A stretch of DNA of 55,808 bases from Ruminococcus sp. (GCA_021770655.1 JAETQO010000010.1:1-55808); one strand, 5' to 3'; positions 27,133 through 36,442 are shown, counted from the stretch's first letter. Notes: generated by a model not told the origin, from the sequence alone. Numbers and translations are program-made.

Positions 27133-27522
27133 TTATTCTTCGTTTTTATCCTCGGATTTCTTATTAAGAAATTCTGTAATTTTATCGATGACCTCGGGAA
27201 CCATATTTACTATAGCGTTCTCCTTGGAAGCGTTTGCAGTAAGCTGTAAAAGTTTGACCTCGCCCCTATAAACCGCAATAAAAGCTATAGGCTGGATAGT
27301 TATACCCGCGCCGGAACCGCCGCCGAAAGTTTCCTTAGCAGATTTTGTCGGCAAATCAGAACCGCCGGAAGCAAATCCGAAGGACACCTTAGAAACAGGT
27401 ATAATAGTTGTTCCGTCGGCAGTTACGATAGGCTTACCTACAACTGTTTCACAATCAACCATTTCATGAATCTTTTCCATTGCCGTTTTTACAAGACCTT
27501 CAATTTTTGTGTTCTCGTTCAT
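27133..27522 (-). CDS. ytfJ: Sporulation protein YtfJ (GerW family)
   Basis: A 129-residue protein of the GerW/YtfJ family: IEGLVKTAMEKIHEMVDCETVVGKP is the usual start, followed by SKVSFGFASGGSD, a Gly-rich GGGSGAGITIQPIAF segment and the conserved C-terminal helix. In Bacillus it is needed for spore germination by an unknown mechanism. Its presence is the best sign that the organism forms spores. The start is at 27522 with AAAGG upstream. The upstream neighbour is the DUF2953 gene, as ytfI-ytfJ in B. subtilis. Confidence 0.93.
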   Translation of the reverse strand: MNENTKIEGLVKTAMEKIHEMVDCETVVGKPIVTADGTTIIPVSKVSFGFASGGSDLPTKSAKETFGGGSGAGITIQPIAFIAVYRGEVKLLQLTANASKENAIVNMVPEVIDKITEFLNKKSEDKNEE

Positions 27523-27540
27523 TTTTATCAACCTTTCTGT

Positions 27541-28545
27541 TTAACTCAGATTATCAACTGTTTTATTTTCAGCCGAAGCTTTAAATTTCTTTTCAAGTTC
27601 TCTGCGCTTTTTTCTTGCGGCTCTTCTTTTTCTTATATAATCAGGAAGAAAGATTCTCAGGAAATTTACAGCTACACAGAAACAAATTGCAATTAAAGCG
27701 CTCGGGCGAACTCTGATGACAGTATGCAAGCTATAATCAAACCTTTTTTCATTAAATGCGCACCTAACATTCGCCTCATTTATTTTAACCGTAAAAATCC
27801 CCGATATGACCGCAAGCAGATTAAACAATCCACCCTGAATTTTTCCATAGAACAAAGCCGCTTCGTAAGCGTCTTCTTTTCCGACAGTCAAATTAATTTC
27901 GGTATCGGTTATACGAATTGCTTTCAGCATCTTCTTAAAGTACTTCCAGCCTGTCGGAATATATGGTTTGATAAGAGCATATTTTTCCTTTAATTCGTCA
28001 AGCTTTCCGCTCTTTTTGCTTTTTTCAGCATTTTTATTCTTGTCCTTACGCTTAAAGAAACTTCTCTTCTCTTTAGTCTTTGCCTGATTTTCATTATCAT
28101 GATATTCTTTCTTTTGCGAAAAAATCGGTTCTTTTTCTGAAGCTTTGTCTTCGTTTATCGTTTCGGGAGCGTCATTATCAGCAAAAGAAATCAGATTCTC
28201 TTCATCTTTTTTATCAGGTAAGTCGTCCTTTACAACCTCTTCTTTACAAACATTATCATCGCTTATCGATTCAAAATCATCGTCTAAATCATCCTCAAAT
28301 TCATCAAAAGAAAAGTCATCATGAGGTTTATCGTTTTCAACATTCTTCTGCAAGTCCTTGTCATTTTGCTTACTTCTTTTCTTTTTCTTAGGTCTACGTG
28401 GATAAATATTAAAAAACATATATCTGATTTTGAGATCGAAACCGGCTTTATCAAGATTTACCTCAGCCGAAACGGAAAAATGCAGAAGTATAACAATAAC
28501 CGCTATAATACCAAGCAGAATCCATAAAACAATTATTGTCATCAT
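27541..28545 (-). CDS. DUF2953 membrane protein (YtfI-like)
   Basis: A 334-residue protein. An N-terminal membrane segment (about 3-24) is followed by a beta strand pattern, then a highly charged low-complexity stretch (about residues 55-180, rich in Asp, Glu and Lys). The C-terminal conserved part has VGKEDAYEAALFYGKIQGG and a membrane segment. This is the DUF2953/YtfI pattern, and position before ytfJ supports it. The function is unknown but probably linked to sporulation. The long acidic insertion makes it larger than the roughly 220 residues of B. subtilis YtfI. Confidence 0.8.
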   Translation of the reverse strand: MMTIIVLWILLGIIAVIVILLHFSVSAEVNLDKAGFDLKIRYMFFNIYPRRPKKKKRSKQNDKDLQKNVENDKPHDDFSFDEFEDDLDDDFESISDDNVCKEEVVKDDLPDKKDEENLISFADNDAPETINEDKASEKEPIFSQKKEYHDNENQAKTKEKRSFFKRKDKNKNAEKSKKSGKLDELKEKYALIKPYIPTGWKYFKKMLKAIRITDTEINLTVGKEDAYEAALFYGKIQGGLFNLLAVISGIFTVKINEANVRCAFNEKRFDYSLHTVIRVRPSALIAICFCVAVNFLRIFLPDYIRKRRAARKKRRELEKKFKASAENKTVDNLS

Positions 28546-28572
28546 CTCCCATATCCGTGAAATAAAAGTACG

Positions 28573-29139
28573 CTACTCTGCGTCTTTTTCAGTTTCTTCG
28601 ATAACATCGTCCATAGTAAGCTGTTCCTGCTGATCAGGTAAGGGCGGAAGTTCATCTAGGCTTGTCAATCTGAAAGAGCGAAGAAAATTATCCGTCGTTT
28701 TGTACGCTATCGGCCTCCCGGGCAAATCAAGTCTTCCCGCTTCTGCCAGCAAACCCTTTTCAACAAGTGAATTTACCACTCCGGAAGAATCAACTCCCCT
28801 AACGTGTTCAATAAACCCTTTTGTTACGGGCTGATTATAAGCTACTATAGTCAAAGCTTCCATTGCCGCCGGTGACAAAACGGAATTTTTCTTGATCTCA
28901 AGCGCTGATTTGATATACTGCGCATATTGCTCTTTAGTTGCCAGTTGAAAAGAGTCGTTCAGCTTCAACAGCATGATTCCGCAATCATCGGAATCATACT
29001 GTTCGTTCAAAAGTTCTATGATCTCATCAAGATCTTTTCTTACTATTCCAAGAACTTCACAGAGCTTTTCCGCTTCGATAGGCTCGCCGCTTGCGAACAG
29101 CACAGCCTCAACAGTGGCCGTCATACTTGATTTTTCCAT
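28573..29139 (-). CDS. scpB: Segregation and condensation protein B
   Basis: A 188-residue winged-helix protein that joins ScpA and SMC in the condensin that compacts and segregates the chromosome. It has VEAVLFASGEPIEAEKLCEVL near the start, LSPAAMEALTIVAYNQPVTK, IEHVRGVDSS and GLLAEAGRLDLPGRPIAYKT, all typical of ScpB. The last 20 residues are acidic. It follows scpA by 21 nt in the same operon. Confidence 0.96.
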   Translation of the reverse strand: MEKSSMTATVEAVLFASGEPIEAEKLCEVLGIVRKDLDEIIELLNEQYDSDDCGIMLLKLNDSFQLATKEQYAQYIKSALEIKKNSVLSPAAMEALTIVAYNQPVTKGFIEHVRGVDSSGVVNSLVEKGLLAEAGRLDLPGRPIAYKTTDNFLRSFRLTSLDELPPLPDQQEQLTMDDVIEETEKDAE

Positions 29140-29160
29140 ATTTATAATCCTTTTCTTAGT

Positions 29161-30363
29161 TTATCCATAAATCCAATAATTTTTCATTCCGTCGTCGCCA
29201 ACAGGAGAATAACCCCAATAATATCTCCTGCTCGACCAATAATTAGGCTTAAATATAGTCGCGGGAGTAATGTCTGCAAGCTTATGCAATTCTTCAAACT
29301 CTTCAGAAACAACATCATCAGGCAAGAAGTCACTGTTCAAAACACTCTCAGATTCATTGAACGACTGCTCTTGAATATCAATATTTTCTACACTAAATTC
29401 ATCGGAAGATATGGTTTCAGATGACGTTGGCGCAATAATGCTGATGCACTCAGCCGCAATTATTTCAGCCTTTGCACGCATTGATTTCTTATTCGTAGAT
29501 ACAGGGTTCAGCGGCTTCCGCTCCATGATTCCCGCCCCTACCGATGCAAATGCTTTTTCGTTTTTTGTTTCGACCTCGGCAGAAATATCGGATAAGGCTT
29601 TTTCTTGCTCATTTATGACATTATTCTCATCGTTGTCAAAATCAGAATTTATTTTTTTATTTTTTGACGCTTTATTAAAATAAATTTTTGTGTTCTCGTC
29701 ATTGATAAATATCCTGCCGGATTTTGTAAGTTCAAGAATAGCCAGAAAAGTAGCCACCTTTTCGCTTTTATCTGTCATACCATCATAAAGATGCTCCATA
29801 TCGCACTCTCCGCCGTGATACAACCTTTTCAGAACATAAATAATTTTAGAAGTGACTGAAACGATTTTATGAGAAACAATCGGTTCAAACATTCTTGCTT
29901 TGAGCGGAACAGAATCGCGGGCTTTCTTTGAAATGCCCATATACGCATCAAGAAGTGTCTGCGGATCATGCTCTCTCGTATATGTTTTATTCACAGGAAG
30001 TTTTATCTGATTTCTTACATAAAGCAGGTCGCCTGCATAAACATCACGGAGATTCTGAGCGGCAAGCTTGCAGAGCGAGTATTCGATTATTCTGCCCTCA
30101 AGCTCTTTTTTCAGCTCCTTTGCCTCATCGTCGTGAGGTAAAAGATAACAAGTCTTTATGTATACAAGGCGCGCCGCCATTTCCAGAAAATCAGCAGCGT
30201 CCTCGTAATCCTCGTGATCGAGGTTATTGATATAGTCCATATACTGCTCAAGCAACAATGATATTTCAATATCATAAATATTCAATTTGTGCTTGCTGAT
30301 AAGGTGAAGGAGCAAATCAAGCGGACCCTCAAACATATCAAGCTTAAACTGAGCAACACTCAT
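29161..30363 (-). CDS. scpA: Segregation and condensation protein A, extended
   Basis: A 400-residue ScpA, the kleisin of the SMC-ScpAB condensin. The N-terminal part is clear: FEGPLDLLLHLISKHKLNIYDI, then ADFLEMAARLVYIKT. ScpA is usually about 250 residues; here an additional low-complexity, Glu/Ser/Lys-rich stretch of roughly 150 residues (about 225-375) sits between the conserved core and a Tyr/Trp-rich tail (WSSRRYYWGYSPVG). The usual C-terminal winged helix that binds the SMC head is therefore hard to recognise past residue 230. Confidence 0.92.
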   Translation of the reverse strand: MSVAQFKLDMFEGPLDLLLHLISKHKLNIYDIEISLLLEQYMDYINNLDHEDYEDAADFLEMAARLVYIKTCYLLPHDDEAKELKKELEGRIIEYSLCKLAAQNLRDVYAGDLLYVRNQIKLPVNKTYTREHDPQTLLDAYMGISKKARDSVPLKARMFEPIVSHKIVSVTSKIIYVLKRLYHGGECDMEHLYDGMTDKSEKVATFLAILELTKSGRIFINDENTKIYFNKASKNKKINSDFDNDENNVINEQEKALSDISAEVETKNEKAFASVGAGIMERKPLNPVSTNKKSMRAKAEIIAAECISIIAPTSSETISSDEFSVENIDIQEQSFNESESVLNSDFLPDDVVSEEFEELHKLADITPATIFKPNYWSSRRYYWGYSPVGDDGMKNYWIYG

Positions 30364-30386
30364 TCAACTGTTTCCTTTCAGTAATA

Positions 30387-31049
30387 TCAATAGAAAATAG
30401 CTTCAAGTATAGGATTCACCCAGAAAGTAAGCTTGTCCATTATCCAGAACATTCCGCTTTGGAGCCAACCGATTGGTCTGTCCAGTACGCCGGTCACAAC
30501 CAGAATAATAAATCCTATAGCGATATAGTTCTGATATTGAGCTAAAAAACGATCAACCTTATTGCTTGTAAAATATGACAGTATTTTTTCACCGTCCAAC
30601 GGGGGAACAGGTATAAGATTAAAAACTGCAAGGCCAACATTTATAGCAGTAAAATAGTAAAAGATAAGTGCAACATACCACAGAGGTTCTGAAAGCTGTA
30701 CAATAGATAGAATATAGAAAAGCTTATACAGAATAATGCCTATCAGACCCATTATGATATTGGAGATCGGGCCGGCAGCCGCAGTAAGCGCCATGCCCTT
30801 TCTGTATTTATTGAATCTTATAGGATTGACCTGAACAGGTTTGCCCCATCCAAAGCCTATAAAAAAGATACACAAAGCACCGATAGGATCAAGATGTGCC
30901 AAAGGATTAAGGGTGAGCCTGCCCTGGTATCGGGGAGTATCATCTCCCAGTTTGGTTGCCGCCCATGCGTGAGCATATTCATGAATAGGTATACACATAA
31001 AAATAACGATCAGCTTAGCGCCGTAATCCAAAATTTTCTGAGCGTCCAT
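30387..31049 (-). CDS. Site-2 protease family (M50) membrane metalloprotease
   Basis: A 220-residue integral membrane protein with about five or six segments. The zinc site HEYAH (His23, Glu24, His27) lies in the first membrane segment, and the third ligand is in NLIPVPPLDGEKIL. This is the short M50/YwhC-like family without a PDZ domain; substrates are not known. The start at 31049 has GGAGG 5 nt upstream. Leading the scpA-scpB operon is a common place for this gene in Clostridia. Confidence 0.9.
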   Translation of the reverse strand: MDAQKILDYGAKLIVIFMCIPIHEYAHAWAATKLGDDTPRYQGRLTLNPLAHLDPIGALCIFFIGFGWGKPVQVNPIRFNKYRKGMALTAAAGPISNIIMGLIGIILYKLFYILSIVQLSEPLWYVALIFYYFTAINVGLAVFNLIPVPPLDGEKILSYFTSNKVDRFLAQYQNYIAIGFIILVVTGVLDRPIGWLQSGMFWIMDKLTFWVNPILEAIFY

Positions 31050-31100
31050 ATTAACCTCCAAGCTCTGTCTATAATAACTATCTGAAAATTATTCCTTATA

Positions 31101-31129
31101 ATTATACACCATTTTCAATGAAATTTCAA
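31101..31129 (-). promoter_or_regulatory. SigA promoter of the M50-scpA-rluB operon
   Basis: On the minus strand, TTGAAA (31129-31124), a 17-bp spacer and TATAAT (31106-31101). Confidence 0.75.
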
Positions 31130-31210
31130 GCTATTTTGAAGTCATTTTTAATCGTATATGATAAATATATAGGATTTTACGGAAAATTCAAAAAAAATTG
31201 CAAAAAACAC

Positions 31211-31239
31211 TTGCAATTTGATTTCAAATCTGCTATAAT
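31211..31239 (+). promoter_or_regulatory. SigA promoter of rpmB
   Basis: TTGCAA (31211-31216), a 17-bp spacer and TATAAT (31234-31239), about 55 bp before the rpmB start codon. Confidence 0.75.
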
Positions 31240-31294
31240 ATTAAATATTGTGAATAATAGTATTACATTTATAGGGCAAAGGAGGTGCAGCCTG

Positions 31295-31480
31295 ATGGCA
31301 AAATGTGATATTTGCGGAAAAGGTGTTACTTTCGGAATTAAGGTATCCCACTCCCACAGAAGATCAAACAGAACTTGGAAGCCCAATGTAAAGAGAGTTA
31401 AAGCTGTTGTAAACGGTACTCCTCGTCACATCTACGCTTGTACAAGATGCTTGCGTTCCGGTAAGGTGGAAAGAGCGTAA
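31295..31480 (+). CDS. rpmB: Ribosomal protein L28
   Basis: A 61-residue L28 of the 50S subunit. It is the zinc-binding form: CDIC at the start and CTRC near the end supply four cysteines. SHSHRRSNRTWKPN is the conserved rRNA-binding stretch. AAAGGAGGTG precedes the ATG at 31295; the longer in-frame reading from 31118 crosses the promoter and is not real. It is transcribed alone between two strong signals, promoter and terminator. Confidence 0.97.
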   Translation: MAKCDICGKGVTFGIKVSHSHRRSNRTWKPNVKRVKAVVNGTPRHIYACTRCLRSGKVERA

Positions 31481-31502
31481 GGCTTAAATATTCCAAAAAT
31501 CA

Positions 31503-31527
31503 GACTAGCTATGCTAGTCTTTTTTTT
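31503..31527 (+). terminator. Terminator of rpmB
   Basis: GACTAGC pairs perfectly with GCTAGTC around a TAT loop, followed by T8. Confidence 0.93.
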
Positions 31528-31585
31528 ATGCATATTACAAGAGTTTACTATAGCAAACCAATAAAATACAGATATCCATAAAATA

Positions 31586-31617
31586 AAACCCGGAACAGCG
31601 TCATGCTCTCCGGGTTT
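31586..31617 (-). terminator. Terminator of the LtaS-like gene
   Basis: AAACCCGGA pairs with TCCGGGTTT around a 14-nt loop. A T-rich stretch follows on the minus strand. Confidence 0.85.
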
Positions 31618-31632
31618 CAATTATAAATAATA

Positions 31633-33903
31633 TCAAGCAGCCAGCCTTCCATGAGGTCTTATATCTGTAGGAGGAGCAAAAACAGACCTGTTTCCTGACT
31701 CCGAACTTCCGCCGTTAATATCATCGGTACTGAAACCATGATCCGTTTTATAGATCATGTCATAATAAATTATAGCGTTTGAAATGTTTATTCGTTCCTC
31801 AGCATAGTTTGAAAAGCCGTCTATGTAACTTTGATCCACAACTCCGTCGTTTATTCTTGCACTACAGGAATCCTGACCATATGCTTCATCTGTCACAGAT
31901 TTGAATAAGCCGTGCTGATCGTCCATATAAACAGGATTAGGCGTGTCCTTATAAACTTGATTACACGGCACCGCAGCTATTACATTGCTGTAATTTGTTA
32001 AATCAAAGTAAGTGTTTTTCTGGCTGTCGTAATAAACGGTATCAGTCACAAAATTGCCGTTAGGGAAAATAACCACGTTTTCCTCGTCTTCGCCAATAGA
32101 GAAAATATCATGACCAAGCGCATAGACATTTGAGAATCCGAGCATATTTCCGAGAGTAGGCTGTACGTCGTACATACCCATGACCTTAGTTATCTGCTTA
32201 GGCTCATAGCCACCGTCCTTAGACCACACGATAAACGGAACCTTTCTGTTAAGATTATAGTAGTAATCGTCAATTGGAACATAACCGTCGTCGTCTTCCG
32301 AAAGAACCGAATCGGTAAATGGATTGTAATTTAAATAACGCTCATAATCTTCTGCCTTGATTTTAGCGTCATGGTCTCCGTAAATTACAACTACAGCATC
32401 ATCAAGAAGTCCGCTTTCATCAAGTTCAGACATAAACTGTCCTATTGCTTCATCGGCATAATGAACGGATTTAAAATAAGATCCAAGCTTTGTACCTTCA
32501 AGGAAGGGCGCTGAAATCTCTTCATACATGCCGTCCTCTTCATTATATTGCTTATATTTGAAATCGACCTCAAAATCGCTTACTCTTTCGATATCCGTAA
32601 ACGGTGTATGATTTGTAAGCATAATAAATGTTCCATACCATTTATCGTGCTGTTTGCTTATATCGGATACCATTGGTACCGCCTGATGGAAGAAGGACTT
32701 ATCCGCAAGTCCCAGGCCGATAGTTTCATCAATATTGAAATCAGTGTTATAATTAAAGAAATCATCATAACCCAAAGAATTATGAAGGTTTATTCTGTTC
32801 CAGTATGAACCGTTATTTCCGTGCATACTGAAAGTATAATAACCCAATTCTTTCAGCATTTTCTGAGTAGTAGTATAATCTCTGTCCCAGTAGTTGATAG
32901 CTACCGTACCACTGGAAGCAGGCATCAGAGACGATGAAAAGGTAAATTCACTGTCTGAACTTGTTCCGACGCTTTCCTGAGCATAGAAATTGGAAAAATA
33001 CAGTCCTTCCCTTGCAAGCTTATTAAGGTTAGGAGTAAGCTCCTCACCGTTGATGTATGTATCCAAAGTAAACTGCTGGATACTTTCAGCGTGAATAACG
33101 ATCACATTTTTGTCTTTGAAAATATCAGTATAATCATTGCTCTTAGCGGAGTTGCTTTCTGTCTTTGATTTGTCATCGTAAAACTTTGTGAAAACCTCTT
33201 CGCTTTCATCATATCCGAACATCATATTAAGCTGTGCATTTACACTGGATATAATATCGCTGAACTGATATGTATAAAGTCCGAATGTTCCCAGAACATA
33301 TTCCCTGTTCCACTGCTTTGCAAGACGAGAATAATCGGTACCGGTGAGCGTGGAGCAGAATATTCCTGCAAGACCGATAGAAACGCAGAAAGTTCCCAGT
33401 GCATATTTGCGGCGTTTTCTCTTTTCCTTCACCTGAGTAACATAATCTCTGGTACGTCTCTTCAGAAGAATATATGTCACGATAATACCGGGAATATCCC
33501 AGAGGAAAATAAGATCCTTAGCTTCCATTATATTCTCTGTAACAGCGTCCATTACACCGCCAAGCTGCGAAGCCGTGGAAATAAGGGAAACTGAAATAAA
33601 CGATTTGTAATTTGTATAATAGATTGAATTAGCCGTACATAAAACAGAAAAAATTATTGTGAGAATAAGCAGATAAATAAACTGTTTTTTGGGCTTTTTG
33701 AACACATATGAGATAAGCGCCAACAGAAGCACTACAGCAATATCAGCCAAAAGCGGCTTAATTTGACTGTAATTGAATTTCACCGTGAAAGCGCGAAGCA
33801 AAAAAGCGTTAAGAACCGATGCAAATACAAATGCCAGAAGCAGAATGTTATCTTTAAGATATCCGCCAACGCTTCCGCGTATTTTTGTAAATACCTTATT
33901 CAT
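31633..33903 (-). CDS. LTA synthase-like membrane sulfatase
   Basis: A 756-residue protein of the LtaS/sulfatase family, which polymerises or transfers glycerol phosphate or similar groups outside the membrane. Five membrane segments occupy residues 15-190, followed by an extracellular domain with metal-binding motifs VIVIHAESIQQF, SMHGNNGSYWNR, MLTNHTPF and VVIYGDHDAK. The nucleophile region reads GTSSDSEFT, where S. aureus LtaS has GKTSDAEF. Direct alignment puts Ser315 at the catalytic Thr position, with Thr314 beside it. A C-terminal extension (about residues 600-756) is longer than in LtaS. It may make lipoteichoic acid or modify another wall polymer. Confidence 0.88.
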   Translation of the reverse strand: MNKVFTKIRGSVGGYLKDNILLLAFVFASVLNAFLLRAFTVKFNYSQIKPLLADIAVVLLLALISYVFKKPKKQFIYLLILTIIFSVLCTANSIYYTNYKSFISVSLISTASQLGGVMDAVTENIMEAKDLIFLWDIPGIIVTYILLKRRTRDYVTQVKEKRKRRKYALGTFCVSIGLAGIFCSTLTGTDYSRLAKQWNREYVLGTFGLYTYQFSDIISSVNAQLNMMFGYDESEEVFTKFYDDKSKTESNSAKSNDYTDIFKDKNVIVIHAESIQQFTLDTYINGEELTPNLNKLAREGLYFSNFYAQESVGTSSDSEFTFSSSLMPASSGTVAINYWDRDYTTTQKMLKELGYYTFSMHGNNGSYWNRINLHNSLGYDDFFNYNTDFNIDETIGLGLADKSFFHQAVPMVSDISKQHDKWYGTFIMLTNHTPFTDIERVSDFEVDFKYKQYNEEDGMYEEISAPFLEGTKLGSYFKSVHYADEAIGQFMSELDESGLLDDAVVVIYGDHDAKIKAEDYERYLNYNPFTDSVLSEDDDGYVPIDDYYYNLNRKVPFIVWSKDGGYEPKQITKVMGMYDVQPTLGNMLGFSNVYALGHDIFSIGEDEENVVIFPNGNFVTDTVYYDSQKNTYFDLTNYSNVIAAVPCNQVYKDTPNPVYMDDQHGLFKSVTDEAYGQDSCSARINDGVVDQSYIDGFSNYAEERINISNAIIYYDMIYKTDHGFSTDDINGGSSESGNRSVFAPPTDIRPHGRLAA

Positions 33904-33946
33904 TTATATCTCCTTTACCATTCTTAATATTATCGTCATAAATATA

Positions 33947-33975
33947 ATTTTAATATCTTTATTTGCAAAAGTCAA
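33947..33975 (-). promoter_or_regulatory. SigA promoter of the LtaS-like gene
   Basis: On the minus strand, TTGACT (33975-33970), a 17-bp spacer and TAAAAT (33952-33947). Confidence 0.65.
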
Positions 33976-34154
33976 GAAAATAACAATTTTTCAGTACATT
34001 TCACCAAAATATTAAAGCATGACTTTTATCCAACATCATATATTTTACACTTATTGAGTGTCGTTGTCAACAATTTTGATAGAATTTTCAGTTAAATTTC
34101 ACTTTTGTAATATTAAGGCAATATTTATCGTATGTTTAAATCATCAAGCGTTTT

Positions 34155-34333
34155 TTAAGGTAACACAGCACAACTATTGTGTGCGGATAACGCAGAAAAA
34201 TTTTCGTTAGATTGTATAGAAACGACGCAGAAATACTTGTGTCTTTCAAGGAGTTTCTGTGCAAGATAACGGAAAATTGGCAAGTTAGACGTGCACAAAG
34301 CCGTTAGGCGGTAGTTGTGCGGTGTTGCCTTAA
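34155..34333. mobile_element. MITE-like element, 179 bp
   Basis: Ends are a 22-bp inverted repeat: left TTAAGGTAACACAGCACAAC, right the complement of TTAAGGCAACACCGCACAAC, with two differences over the 20 shown. The interior has no credible ORF but holds further inverted segments (GCAGAAA with TTTCTGTGC), so the whole can fold into a long hairpin. A partial copy of the end sequence (TTAAGGCAA) lies just outside at 34113. It fills the 580-bp gap between the LtaS-like and HAD genes together with AT-rich sequence. Confidence 0.7.
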
Positions 34334-34422
34334 TAATTTGTATAAAAACATCAATATATTTTGAACATTATGAAATAAATATATGTAATCATACGAAGTT
34401 TTACTATGTAAATCTTAAAAAT

Positions 34423-34451
34423 TTGAAATTAAACCGCAAATATAATATAAT
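34423..34451 (+). promoter_or_regulatory. SigA promoter of the HAD gene
   Basis: TTGAAA (34423-34428), a 17-bp spacer and TATAAT (34446-34451), 90 bp downstream of the MITE-like element. Confidence 0.7.
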
Positions 34452-34482
34452 AATGTTATGAAATACATTGCGGAGGTTTAAA

Positions 34483-35268
34483 ATGATAAAATTGATAGCG
34501 ACGGACATGGACGGAACGCTTCTTGACGATAAAAAACAGCTTCCTAACAATTTTGACGCTGTGGTGACAGAACTTTTTAACAAAAAAATCAGATTTGTTA
34601 TTTCAAGCGGCAGAAGCTACTGCACGCTCAAAGAACAGTTTTCAAAATACCTTTCCAATATGACCTTTATATGTGATAACGGAGCTTATGTTGTGGATAA
34701 AGGAGACATACTTTCGGTATCTGTTCTTCCGAAAGAAACTGTAAAAGAAGCTATCAGATTTTGTGAAAATCTGAATCTAACAGTTCTGCTTTGCGGAAAA
34801 AACGGAACTTGGCACAATTCAAAGACTGAGTCTCAGCACGCTGAGATAGTTTCATATTATGTCAATCAGGTACGCATGGATGATTTGACCGAAGTTGATG
34901 ATGATATATTCAAAATAGCCGTATTTGAAGAATGCGGAATTGAAAACGACGGATATGTTAAGATCAACGAACGTTTCGGCAATGACTTTAACGTTCAGCT
35001 ATCAGGGATACGTTGGACCGATATTATGAATAAAGGCGTAACTAAAGGAACAGCGTTAAAAACCATTGAAAATAGATTAGGAATAAATTATGAGGAAACT
35101 ATGGCATTCGGAGATTATCTTAACGATGTAGATATGCTGAATAATTCCTATTACAGCTTTGCTATGTCAAACGCTCATGAATCGATAAAAAAAGTTGCCA
35201 ATTTTACAACCGGTTCCAATAATGACAACAGCGTTATGAAAGAAATTGAAAAATATTGCCTTGCATAA
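34483..35268 (+). CDS. HAD family (Cof-type) sugar phosphatase
   Basis: A 261-residue Cof/IIB-type HAD phosphatase. Motif I is ATDMDGTLLDD (Asp8, Asp10), motif II ISSGRS, and motifs III/IV are the Lys of MNKGVTKGTAL and FGDYLNDVDML. Such enzymes remove phosphate from sugar phosphates or flavin precursors; the substrate is not predictable. The start at 34483 has CGGAGG upstream; a 34468 start would overlap it. Single gene ending in a terminator shared with nspC. Confidence 0.92.
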   Translation: MIKLIATDMDGTLLDDKKQLPNNFDAVVTELFNKKIRFVISSGRSYCTLKEQFSKYLSNMTFICDNGAYVVDKGDILSVSVLPKETVKEAIRFCENLNLTVLLCGKNGTWHNSKTESQHAEIVSYYVNQVRMDDLTEVDDDIFKIAVFEECGIENDGYVKINERFGNDFNVQLSGIRWTDIMNKGVTKGTALKTIENRLGINYEETMAFGDYLNDVDMLNNSYYSFAMSNAHESIKKVANFTTGSNNDNSVMKEIEKYCLA

Positions 35269-35272
35269 TATA

Positions 35273-35310
35273 AATGCTCTGCCGACATGGTTGCCGGCAG
35301 AGCATTAGTT
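35273..35310. terminator. Bidirectional terminator between the HAD gene and nspC
   Basis: AATGCTCTGCCG pairs perfectly with CGGCAGAGCATT around a 10-nt loop. T-rich sequence lies on both strands. Confidence 0.9.
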
Positions 35311-35311
35311 T

Positions 35312-36442
35312 TTATAATCTCATTTTAAAGTCATTATACCCGAATTCTTTTGCAAGTTCCAACTCCCCGTTAAGCTTATGGAGATAAATTGAAGGAAGAG
35401 GCATTCCGTTAAAGGTATTGTTTTTGCACATGGAGTAAATAGCCATATCACAGAATACAAGGCGGCACCCTTCTTTCAGAGGCTCGTCAAAGGAATAATC
35501 TCCGATAATATCTCCCGCTAGGCAGGTAGGTCCGCCTAATCTGTAAGTATAGTCTTTTTCTCCCGTCTGTCCCGAACCGATTATATTAGGGCGGTACGGC
35601 ATTTCAAGCACATCAGGCATATGACAGGCGGCAGAAGTATCAAGAATTGCAATATTCATACCATTACTTAATGTATCAAGAACCTCCGATACAAGATACC
35701 CGGCATTAAGCGCCACAGCCTCTCCCGGTTCAAGGTAAACTTGCAGATCATATTTGTTCTGCAAATAATCTAAGCACTCAACCAGCGTATCAAGATCATA
35801 ATCATTTCTGGTTATATGATGACCCCCGCCAAGATTAAGCCACTTCATATTATAAAGATATTTGCCGAACTTTTCTTCAATGTGAGGGATCGTTCTTTTT
35901 AGCACATCAGACCCCTGTTCACACATAGTATGAAAATGAAGTCCCTCTATTCCGTTAATGAGAGTTTCATCAAAATTCGCAAGAGTGGTTCCTAAGCGTG
36001 AATTTGTAAAACATGGATTGTAAATATCCGTTTCTATCTCCGAATACTCAGGATTGCATCTTATTCCGCATGAAATATTTCTTCCGCTGTTCTCGACGGT
36101 TTTCCTGAACTTGTTCCATTGTGCAGGAGAGTTAAATACTATATGATCGCATATTTTAACAAGTTCATCCATATCACTTTGAGTATATGCAGGAGAATAG
36201 ACGTGAACCTCGCCGCCGAACTCTTCTCTGCCAAGTTTTGCCTCAAAAAGCCCGCTGGCAGTAGTTCCTTTTAAGTGCTTAGATAAAAGCGGATATGTGC
36301 TGTACATGGAAAAAGCTTTTTGCGCCAAAAGAATTTTACAGCCTGTTTTCATCATAACCCGATCAAGTATATTAAGGTTATTAATAAGTTCAGCCTCGTC
36401 CACTACATAACAGGGCGTCTTAACCATTGAAATATCGAACAT
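35312..36442 (-). CDS. nspC: Carboxynorspermidine decarboxylase
   Basis: A 376-residue fold-III PLP decarboxylase. It removes CO2 from carboxy(nor)spermidine to give (nor)spermidine. The PLP lysine is in LLAQKAFSMY (Lys42); HFHTMCEQGSD and LNLGGGHHIT are typical, and LYLEPGEAVA and TSAACHMPDVLEMPYRP mark the C-terminal half. It is the last gene of the polyamine operon that also carries the preceding enzyme of this route (37560-38762). With putrescine as acceptor the product would be spermidine. Confidence 0.95.
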   Translation of the reverse strand: MFDISMVKTPCYVVDEAELINNLNILDRVMMKTGCKILLAQKAFSMYSTYPLLSKHLKGTTASGLFEAKLGREEFGGEVHVYSPAYTQSDMDELVKICDHIVFNSPAQWNKFRKTVENSGRNISCGIRCNPEYSEIETDIYNPCFTNSRLGTTLANFDETLINGIEGLHFHTMCEQGSDVLKRTIPHIEEKFGKYLYNMKWLNLGGGHHITRNDYDLDTLVECLDYLQNKYDLQVYLEPGEAVALNAGYLVSEVLDTLSNGMNIAILDTSAACHMPDVLEMPYRPNIIGSGQTGEKDYTYRLGGPTCLAGDIIGDYSFDEPLKEGCRLVFCDMAIYSMCKNNTFNGMPLPSIYLHKLNGELELAKEFGYNDFKMRL

